A stretch of 64,000 nt of DNA from Falciphora oryzae (taxonomy: Eukaryota; Ascomycota; Sordariomycetes; Magnaporthales; Magnaporthaceae). This document shows positions 56,668 through 64,000 of the stretch, in pieces (the stretch's first letter is position 1; each line of letters opens with the position of its first letter). Below the pieces are notes generated by a model. That model did not search any database. It was not told the DNA's origin and was given only the letters and a program-made list of their open reading frames with translations. A program made the translations under genes and the position numbers. Location: positions 1,185,803 through 1,249,802 of the forward strand of contig JNVV01000006.1 of assembly GCA_000733355.1 (NCBI GenBank), given 5' to 3'.

Positions 56668-58967
56668 ATGAAGGGCACACTTCTGAGGGCAATCTTGGCT
56701 CCCACAAGACCTCCCCTCGCTGCTCGCAGTAGCGGGTCCCTGCCTCGGCTCAAGGTTTTGTGCAGCTCAAGCTCTCGTGTCCCCGGCGTTGGCATCCGGC
56801 ACAGCACTTGGAGCGCCCGCCACGCCACCACCCCGCTTCGAATTCGCCCTAATCGCCCCCTCCTGTTCGTGCGCTGCGCCGGCAGCTCCGCCGCCGAGAT
56901 GAAGACGGTCGACACCACGGCCCGCCTCGCGGAGTTGAGGGGCCTGATGAAGGCTCGCAACATCGACGTCTACAGTAGGCACACCTGGCTCCCGCCTCGG
57001 CCCAAGAGCCGCTACTGACGCTTCTCCTGCCGCCTCCCGCTCATGCAGTCGTACCCACCGAGGACGCCCACTCGTCCGAATACATTGCCCCGTGCGACGC
57101 CAGGCGCGAGTACATTTCCGGCTTCTCAGGCTCCGCCGGCACCGTCATCGTCACCCTCGAAAGTGCCGCGCTCGCGACCGACGGCCGGTACTTCAGCCAG
57201 GCTGCCACCCAGCTAGACAAGAACTGGGAGCTCCTGAAACAGGGCCAGCCCGACGTCCCTACCTGGCAGGGTTGGACCGTGAACCACGTTGCCGGCGGTA
57301 AGACCGTCGGTGTCGACCCCTCGGTACTCTCTAGCTCTCAGGCTCGGGACCTGAACGATAAGATCAAGGACAACGGCGGAAAGGAGCTGGTCGCCGTCTC
57401 GGAGAACCTGATAGACCTTGTTTGGGGCAGGTACAGGCCAGCCCGGCCAAGCAACTCTATCGTCCTCCTCGAACAGCAGTACACGGGCAAAGACACGCAG
57501 ACGAAGCTTAAGGAGCTCCGAGCCGAGCTCGAGAAACAAAAGCTGTCTGCCTTCGTCGTCTCGGCGCTGGACGAGATCGCGTGGCTTTTCAACCTGCGAG
57601 GGAGCGACGTGCCCTACAACCCCGTCTTCTTTTCCTATGCCGTCATCACCGCCGACTCGGCTACGCTCTATGTTGACCCTTCGAAGCTTAGTGCTCAGTG
57701 CCACAACTACCTGGCCGAGAACAGGGTCGACATCAAGCCCTACGACAGCATCTTTGACGACTCGAGGGCCCTTGCCCAGACCGTCAGCGCCAAGGGCGAT
57801 GCGGGCAAGGAAAAGCCTAAGAAGCTCGCCATCTCGAAAAAGACTTCTTGGGCTTTGAAGCTTGCTCTTGGCGGAGACGGCGCAGTTGAGGAAGTGAAGA
57901 GTCCCATTTGCGACTCCAAATCCATCAAAAACGAGACCGAGCTGGAGGGCATGCGGCAATGCCACATTCGAGATGGCGCCGCGCTTACTGAGTACTTCGC
58001 CTGGCTTGAGGACCAGCTGGTGGGCCAAAGGACCGTCCTTGACGAGGTTCAGGGCGCCACCAAACTGTTTGAGATACGGAGCAAGCGCGCCAACTTTGTT
58101 GGTAACTCGTTCAACACCATCTCTGCTTCAGGAGCCAAGTATGTCACCCTTCCCCCATTGCCTTTCTCCAAAAGCTATAGTTTGAAATGAACCTCACATT
58201 TTTTCTGCGACGCAGCGGCGCCATAATTCACTATGGCCCAGAGGAGGACAGCTGTGCCAAGATTGACCCCAACGCAGTTTACCTCTGCGACTCGGGCGCC
58301 CAGTACCTGGACGGAACTACGGACACCACGCGAACACTTCACTTCGGCACTCCTACGGATGTTCAGAAAAATGCGTACACGCTGGTGCTCAAGGGTCATA
58401 TCGCCCTGGATCAGGCCATCTTTCCGAGAGGAACCACGGGCTTCTCCTTGGACTGTCTAGCTCGCCAATTCCTCTGGGTAAGTCTTCACGCCCTTCTGAG
58501 CCGTTTGTACTTTAGATTCAGCTCTGACCTTTTTGCAGCAAGAGGGACTGGATTACCGTCACGGCACCGGGCACGGAGTGGGTTCATATCTGAACGTGCA
58601 CGAGGGGCCCATCGGAATTGGAACAAGGAAGCACTACGCCGAAGTGGCCTTGGCCGCGGGCAACGTGACCTCGATCGAGCCGGGCTTCTACGAGGACGGC
58701 TCGTACGGAATCCGTCTTGAGAACATCGCGATTGTGCGCGAAGTCAAGACGAAGCACCAGTTCGGCGACAAGCCGTACCTGGGGTTCGAGTACGTCACCA
58801 TGGTGCCGTTCTGCCGCCGGCTGATTGAGCCAAGCCTCCTGAATGCCAAGGAGAAGGAATGGCTGAATGATTACCATGCTCTGGTGTGGGAGAAAACGAG
58901 CGGGGTTTTCGAGGATGACCCCTTGACGACTGCCTGGCTCAAGAGGGAGACCCAGACGTTCGAGTGA
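56668..58967 (+). CDS. ampp: Aminopeptidase P (Xaa-Pro aminopeptidase, AMPP)
   Basis: Metallo-aminopeptidase that removes an N-terminal residue before proline. Exons 56668-56974, 57049-58138, 58216-58477 and 58539-58967 give 695 residues from the first ATG or 618 from the ATG at 56899 ([14 protein letters not shown]). The core is the three-domain AMPP form: [34 protein letters not shown], then the creatinase fold. The ligands (695-residue numbering) are Asp491, Asp502, His565, Glu600 and Glu614, all present. The second intron join restores [11 protein letters not shown]. The 77-residue extension is rich in Arg, Ser and Pro and poor in acids, like a mitochondrial presequence; the shorter product matches the usual cytosolic length. 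Dual targeting is possible. Confidence 0.93.
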
Positions 58968-59081
58968 CGGACGTGTTCATTACGAAGGCACGGGGCGCTT
59001 CCTCTATGTGTGTTCTAGTGGCTTCAAGATACCGTGGCTCATCCTGATCGTCTAGCCTCGTATTCTTAAAGCCAAATTTAC

Positions 59082-59705
59082 TCAAAAATGAGCAAATGCG
59101 GACAGAGCAAAGGAGACCCCAAACGAAAGCTTGAAAGGCGTTTTGTGGCGGAGTGCGGACAGAATGCGTGATGACTGCACGCGCTCCTTGAGACGAAATT
59201 GGTGAATCAAGTCTATACCGTATCTTGCAGCAACCTTGGGGGGCGGTGTGTTAACAGTGAGCACATTGCTATTGTTCACTGAAATGGTAGAGTCGCTTAC
59301 TTGGAAGGTCACAATTGAGATGCCGAAGAGGAGGACAAGAGTCCGAGAAAAGACGCTGACAAGAAGGCCCGTCAAGAATCCTGGAGTGGCTGTTGTTAGA
59401 ATCATTAAGAAACACTAAGCAGTCAACCGCAGCGAAGAGGCGATAAAGCAGGAGTCCCGACTCATACCCGAAAGGCTGCCTCCTGAGATCTGACTGAGAA
59501 CCTCGGAATTGACGAAACCGTCCTCGCTGTCGACCTCTTGCCTGAGTGCCGAGGGCACGGCATTCGAAGCGGGGTGGTGAGCATCAAATCTCAATGGGTG
59601 ACAGCGACTAGTGAAGGTGTGGTGTCCAATGCCCAGTGATACGCCGACCGCCAGGGGCAAGGCCCGTGAGGTCAGGGCCCGGCGGCACAGGACTGCCGTG
59701 GCCAT
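59082..59705 (-). CDS. FUN14-like mitochondrial membrane protein
   Basis: Minus-strand exons 59705-59468, 59380-59301 and 59234-59082 give 156 residues. The N-terminus (MATAVLCRRALTSRALPL) looks like a mitochondrial signal or anchor. The joined central part reads LSQISGGSLSGFLTGLLVSVFSRTL..., with a Gly-rich lead into a membrane helix, the FUN14-domain pattern. AARYGIDLIHQFRLKERV follows, and the protein ends in another hydrophobic segment (FKLSFGVSFALSAFAHF). FUN14 proteins sit in the mitochondrial outer membrane and in mammals act in mitophagy; the role in this fungus is not known. Domain assignment rests on pattern recall. The gene ends only 115 bases from the aminopeptidase P stop (convergent). 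Confidence 0.78.
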
Positions 59706-60427
59706 GGTCTTGTGAATTCAACGGTAGCCTGTTTGAAAGCTAGACCAGATCTATAATATCTGTTCGGATTTCCAGCTCGGGGCTGGTGGTCGTTGCTGAA
59801 ATGAGGCTCTGCTGTGAGGCCAAGACCCAGATCCAGCACTTCCGCTTCAAGGAAGGATGACGTCGGGGGAGGGAGGGCAGCTGGAGCTAGTGTGGGTCTG
59901 CACCGCTCCCTGGTCGGACAAATGGGTGGCGGCAAGGGGGAGAAGTGCCCTATGCTGTTTTGTCCTTGCCCGGTTTCCTAAACCCTAATTGCCCCTTTCA
60001 TTTTTTTTTTTTTTTTATCATGCTATAGATACTATACTGCCCTTGAAGGTGATTGAAATCTTCAATCAAATTACGGATGGGCAATACAGTTTCGTGGTCG
60101 TTTCTGGTTGGCAATTATAATTTTGGCGCCTCCTTGCCAGATACGGGGCAAGACCCTAACCCGCTGTACCCAGCCAGACGCGTCGCGTCTGGACCCGGAC
60201 CCCAGATTTAGCTCGAACTCTCTGAATGTTTATAACCTTGCAACCTGGCCACCCGACGAGCACGACTACGGATTACTACATAATCGGCCGGTTGCCGCGC
60301 GCCTTTTATCAGACCGAAAGCAAGAACATAATAGGCTAGAGCGGACTGACTCGAATAATCGCAGCCTTATCTACACCATCCGGGAGACACGACTGGACAG
60401 GCAGTAGCCAGCGAAGGCACGCTCACG
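59706..60427. other. Divergent promoter, FUN14-like / KEN-box protein
   Basis: 722 bases including a T run at 60001-60016. AT-richer than the flanks. No gene seen. Confidence 0.65.
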
Positions 60428-62410
60428 ATGCCGCGCCCGTTGCGATCTCGAGTCGCGCCCGCGAAGCCGGCTCCGACTGCCGAGGCGGGCCGGGCGCCGA
60501 GCGCGCGGCTCAGAGCAGGCCCAGCATGGGACAAGGGCAGCGCGTCGAGCAGCGAGATGAGCGACATCTACGGTGTGAGCGACAGCGAGCTTAAGAGGAT
60601 CGCAGCCGAGCGCGCCTCCAAAGCAGCCCCCGCCCCCGCGGCACCGGCTGCGACAGAAGCTGCGCCGACACAACCACAGCCCGCGGCTGCCGCAAAGTCG
60701 CGCGTGGACGCCCAGAAGACGGTGGCGCTGACCGACTCGAGGCGCCGCCGCGACACGGCCATGAGCCGTCTTGACGATCTTACTTCATCGTCGACGCTGG
60801 AGCAGCGGCCACGACCGCAGTCAAGGGGTAGAAGGACTAGTCGGCCGCTAGCTCGCGGTCGGAGGGGCGCCAGCGCCACACGGAAGACACAAACAAGACA
60901 TCGCGCCGACGTGTCTGGGCTCGATATCATGGACGACTCAGAGTTATTTGGTGATCTCGACCTGGACGCAGATATCGACTCCAGTAGCGTGGAGGGCGAA
61001 ACTACGGCATACGGTTATCGCTCAGCCGACACCTCGTCGTTCAACATCGCGATGTTCAAGCGCGGACGCTCTAGACAATCGAGCGTCGCGGGAAGGGATG
61101 ACGCACCCATCCGACCGAGCAGCCGCGGCCCAAACACGCCGGGCCTCAGCTCGACGTTCAACCTTGGTACTTTCAAAAGGCGGCCTCGCGAGCGCAGTAT
61201 CTTGGGCACCGGAAGGAAGGAGCGCGCAGAGTACACCGACACAGAGCCCGCACCGGCCAGCGATGACGACGGAGCAGTTGAGAGCGAGCCGGATCCAGAC
61301 TTGGAACTGCCGGATATTGAAGCTGCATCCCCCAGTCGCAGAAGGACACGAAGCTCTGCCGCGGCTGCTGCTGCTACCCGTGATTCACTGCCTCCAATGG
61401 ACCCTAGCCCTGCCGGAGACTCCCGCAAGAGGAAATCCACCGACGCGCAGGAGGGATCCTCAAAACGACCGGCATTGACATCCAGCGATGATGTCCACCA
61501 ATCCGTCGAGAGCGAGTCGGAACTGAGTCCACCACCCCTCAGCGACTCGGCGTCCACACCACCGCATGTGCCCCCTGTGTACGATGACGACGAGGACATC
61601 ATGGCCCCGCCAGCCAGCAGCAGTGCCTCCTCGGACGGCAGCCCCGGGTTCTGGCCCCCGCTTAGGGGTGTGGCCGCTAGTAGAGCGCGCAGGGGCCGCT
61701 CGAATAGCAGGCGCAGGACACCGGCTGCGATGGACGACGACGACGCAGCTTCCGACATCTCGTCGCCACCCTCACTGACACACTCGCCCAACTACACATC
61801 GGCGAGGAACAAGGGCAAAGGCCGCGCAGCCGCCGCCGCTCAACATAGACGCTCGCCTGACAAGCTCACCACAGCCGAACTCACGTCGATGTTACCGCGT
61901 AGGAGACGAAGAGCCGCGAGCAATGCGCCTGATGACGACGACCACGAGATCGACGCGCTGGCAGTCGCGAGGGGGGCCGACGAGCTGGCATACGGCGGAG
62001 GATCGAGAGTGACTCGGTCCTCAAGGAGACCCACGCGACCCCTTGCCGAGTCTAGCAACGCCTCGCCTGCCAAGGGCCCGAACGCTCCGAGGGGAGGTGG
62101 AGGTGGAGGTCGGAAGGGGAACAGACGAACATATGGCTCCCGCGGCGGTCTCGCGACTGGCTCAGACAAGGAGAATCAGTCAGCGGCCGCCGCGGCGGGC
62201 GAGGAAGGGAACACGATAACCGTGGCAGATGAAAGCTCAGAAGTGGTGCTTGATGACACCTTTGACACCACCGCGGATACCGTCGTGCCGCCGCCGGACC
62301 TGGGCGAGGAGCTTAAGAATGCCGCGAAAAAGTTCAAGGAGGTGGACAAGTGGGAGCTCGAGTTCGAGGAGATCACGGAGCCCTCCTCGCCGGGTATCGA
62401 CGCGCGATAA
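60428..62410 (+). CDS. Disordered basic/acidic protein with KEN box, unknown function
   Basis: Single exon, 660 residues, start CACGATG. Almost the whole chain is low-complexity: Arg/Ser/Pro blocks alternating with acidic runs (YDDDEDIM, DDDDHEIDAL) and many SP/TP sites, suggesting a phosphorylated nuclear protein. Two copies of a short motif stand out: SFNIAMFKRGR (from about 204) and TFNLGTFKRRPRERSILG (from about 243). Near the end are a KEN triplet (581-583, SDKENQ) and a compact hydrophobic/charged C-terminal helix (KKFKEVDKWELEFEEITE). Such an ending after long disorder suggests a binding peptide for a larger complex. I do not recognise a family. A chromatin or cohesion regulator would fit (inference only). 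Confidence 0.8.
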   Translation: MPRPLRSRVAPAKPAPTAEAGRAPSARLRAGPAWDKGSASSSEMSDIYGVSDSELKRIAAERASKAAPAPAAPAATEAAPTQPQPAAAAKSRVDAQKTVALTDSRRRRDTAMSRLDDLTSSSTLEQRPRPQSRGRRTSRPLARGRRGASATRKTQTRHRADVSGLDIMDDSELFGDLDLDADIDSSSVEGETTAYGYRSADTSSFNIAMFKRGRSRQSSVAGRDDAPIRPSSRGPNTPGLSSTFNLGTFKRRPRERSILGTGRKERAEYTDTEPAPASDDDGAVESEPDPDLELPDIEAASPSRRRTRSSAAAAAATRDSLPPMDPSPAGDSRKRKSTDAQEGSSKRPALTSSDDVHQSVESESELSPPPLSDSASTPPHVPPVYDDDEDIMAPPASSSASSDGSPGFWPPLRGVAASRARRGRSNSRRRTPAAMDDDDAASDISSPPSLTHSPNYTSARNKGKGRAAAAAQHRRSPDKLTTAELTSMLPRRRRRAASNAPDDDDHEIDALAVARGADELAYGGGSRVTRSSRRPTRPLAESSNASPAKGPNAPRGGGGGGRKGNRRTYGSRGGLATGSDKENQSAAAAAGEEGNTITVADESSEVVLDDTFDTTADTVVPPPDLGEELKNAAKKFKEVDKWELEFEEITEPSSPGIDAR

Positions 62411-63012
62411 GAGACCTTACTCTTGTTCAATGGCTCTACGGTCCACGAAATACAGTCCACGAAATACGGTCCACGAAAACTAGAGACCGTCACGATTTGT
62501 CTCGAGATGAATCCCTGAGTTTGTTACTTTGTGAGGAACCTTGCCACTGGATATTCCCGTGCTTTTCTTCTGCTTTGTATATACGAAGCCCCTACACTAG
62601 CTTCTACGCAGAGATGACTTTTTGCTATGCTCGGATCAACCCACAGGTTATGTTGCATTGCTTGGAGTCATGTATCTTGTTCTTCACGAGATGGCATTGT
62701 TGAAAGCCCTGAGAAGATTGAGTTATACCCTGAAACCCTTTTAATTTCATGTTTTTCGTTTTCTTTACGGATCACAGTAGGCAGAATAAATTTGCGGCAA
62801 CAATAAAACAAGACAAAGATGCCCGCAGCGTCGAGGGACATGACCAAATACCAGACAGACATGATCTGGTCTGCTTGAACCCTGAACGCGACCCAACCTC
62901 GAAATCTACAACCAGACGCCCGAACGCCAATTTCCAAACCCAGCCGACGCCACCGGTTCGCGAAGAGAAAAGACTATTGTCTCATACTGGAGGTCAAGTC
63001 CTTTCTGGATTT
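62411..63012. other. Convergent spacer with short tandem repeat
   Basis: 3' flanks of the KEN-box gene and tip41. Only the 14-bp repeat at 62438-62479 is notable. Confidence 0.65.
62438..62479. repeat. Three copies of a 14-bp unit ACRGTCCACGAAAT
   Basis: Perfect spacing (62438, 62452, 62466) with one variable position and a final-base change in copy 3. Lies 28 bases after the stop codon at 62408-62410, so within the 3' untranslated region. Confidence 0.9.
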
Positions 63013-63958
63013 TCAGGCTAGACTAAGGTTCTCGAGATCGTGCTCGACAACGGGGAGCAGCTCTGCGACTTGGTTGGAGTCCCTGAGCGCCGTCGTTATA
63101 GCGTCGGGGAGCATACCCTTCATCATGAGGCCCTGTCGTTGCGCGCATGCGACAAAGGTGTTAGTCCCTTAGGTCAGAGAGCTAGCAAAATTCCACGTTT
63201 GCGTGCACAATCATAAAAAAACTCACCCTCTTGACGTTCTCAAACTTGTCCTCCTTGGCCGTGTACTCGCGGACGACGTCGCCCGTGTCAAAGTCGACGT
63301 AGACGCGCGTGTCGCGGACGCGGACGACGACATTGTCGAGGCGCATGTAGAGGCGGGCGAGCAGCAGCATGCGGTGCTCCATGACGCGGACCTTGACGCT
63401 GTAGAGCGAGATGCCGTTGTCGTCCAGCTCCGACTCGTACAGCACGACCTCGTCGAAGAAGAGGATCGGGTCGCGGCGCTTGAGCAGCTCGAGCGGGATG
63501 AGCTTCTGCGGCTCGCTGCTGCTGAGCTTCTTCTGCTGCTGCTCGCCTCCTGGTGTCTCGCTGCCGCGGTAGTCGGTGCTATAGCTCCAGTCAAAGGGCT
63601 TGACGACCTCCTGGATGCCGGCGCTGGTGCGCTCGCGCGACGACGACCACTCGCCGGCGTAGGCGACGCGCAGCATGCCCCTGTCCGTCTTCTCGACCCG
63701 GTCCAGGGCGGCCTCGGCCGTGAAGGCGATCTGCCACCCGGAGGGCGCGTGGCGGACCGAGACGAGGTTGTCACCAAAGATCATCTCGGGGATGGGGATG
63801 CCGACGCGGGCGGCCATGTCGTCGATGGGCCCGCTCTTGGAGATGGGCAGCTTGCGCGACGACACCTCGAAGCTACCCTGCCGGTGCACCTTGGTCGCCT
63901 GGTCCAGCAGCGACGGCGTCGGGAACGGCTCGCGCATTGACGTTACGTGGAGCGCCAT
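63013..63958 (-). CDS. tip41: Tip41 (TOR signalling, PP2A regulator)
   Basis: Tip41 binds Tap42/PP2A-type phosphatases and antagonises TOR signalling. Minus-strand exons 63958-63227 and 63132-63013 give 283 residues. Landmarks in order: IPIPEMIFGDNLVSVRH, SGWQIAFTAEAALDRV, VKPFDWSYSTDYRG, IPLELLKRRDPILFFDEV, ELDDNGISLYSVKVRVME and VRVRDTRVYVDFDTGDVVRE. Exon 2 adds GLMMKGMLPDAITTALRDSN, the usual fungal end. The unspliced frame would stop after 14 extra codons, so the intron is well supported (CTAAC branch, CAG acceptor). A Gln/Lys/Ser-rich loop (about residues 130-150) sits between conserved blocks. Confidence 0.94.
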
Positions 63959-64000
63959 TGTGTTGCGTCTTCGGCTTATTGGATTGGGCCTTGTTGCTTC

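Noticed and set aside
1..64000. CRISPR array, prophage, transposase or biosynthetic cluster
   Set aside because: No spacer-repeat arrays, no terminal inverted repeats with transposase motifs and no synthase domains seen; the gene set is eukaryotic housekeeping.

Overview
The window is nuclear DNA of a filamentous ascomycete, most probably a Sordariomycete. Genes are monocistronic and carry short introns (mostly 50-130 nt) with GTANGT-type donors, CTAAC/CTGAC branch sites and YAG acceptors. Several families are typical of these fungi: a 2EXR-domain protein, a Zn2Cys6 regulator, the full-length fungal forms of Sec15 and Apc4, and a fungal-type complex I subunit. Coding DNA is GC-rich; intergenic DNA is pyrimidine-rich with long poly-T runs. 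I cannot name the genus. There is one assembly gap (Ns, 25092-25264) inside prp18.

Layout, left to right: glutathione S-transferase (+, 483-1462); LCAT-like lipase with a long disordered N-terminus (+, 2511-5157); 2EXR protein (-, 5815-7117); four-helix membrane protein (+, 9881-10649); MIF-fold protein (+, 12766-14271); Rag GTPase Gtr2 (+, 16872-18217); APC/C subunit Apc4 (-, 19003-21828); small complex I subunit of the B15/NDUFB4 type (+, 22524-22999); Sap18 (-, 23444-24384); splicing factor Prp18 (+, 24821-26089); COP9 signalosome Csn1 (-, 26420-28148); a 4.8 kb gene-free stretch; a large Zn2Cys6 regulator (+, 32946-36418); M24B Xaa-Pro peptidase (-, 37211-39040); exocyst Sec15 (+, 40433-43251); CCAAT-binding subunit Hap5 (-, 43714-44983); Fcf2 (+, 46388-47250); mitochondrial ribosomal uS10m/Rsm10 (+, 47914-49530); mitochondrial TrpRS (+, 50070-51574); importin-13/Kap122 (-, 51884-55512); aminopeptidase P (+, 56668-58967); FUN14-like membrane protein (-, 59082-59705); a disordered KEN-box protein (+, 60428-62410); Tip41 (-, 63013-63958).

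This is mostly a housekeeping region, not an accessory island. I see no transposase, secondary-metabolite cluster, effector cluster or RNA gene. Many neighbours are divergent pairs sharing 0.4-1.4 kb promoters (apc4/complex I subunit, sap18/prp18, M24B/sec15, hap5/fcf2, kap122/AMPP, FUN14-like/KEN-box protein) or convergent pairs with short 3' spacers. rsm10 and the mitochondrial TrpRS lie in tandem and both serve mitochondrial translation.

The exon models were built by hand. I joined frames only where a donor and acceptor kept phase and restored a family motif. The unusual points are at this level: a zinc-cluster exon whose acceptor reads GG instead of AG; a GC-AG intron in sec15 competing with an in-frame GT donor; a 14-nt microexon in hap5; stop-free introns of length divisible by three in gtr2 and the Zn2Cys6 gene; an Ala/Pro/Glu/Thr repeat block inside mitochondrial S10; an internal MIF fold lacking the catalytic proline; and alternative starts in aminopeptidase P.
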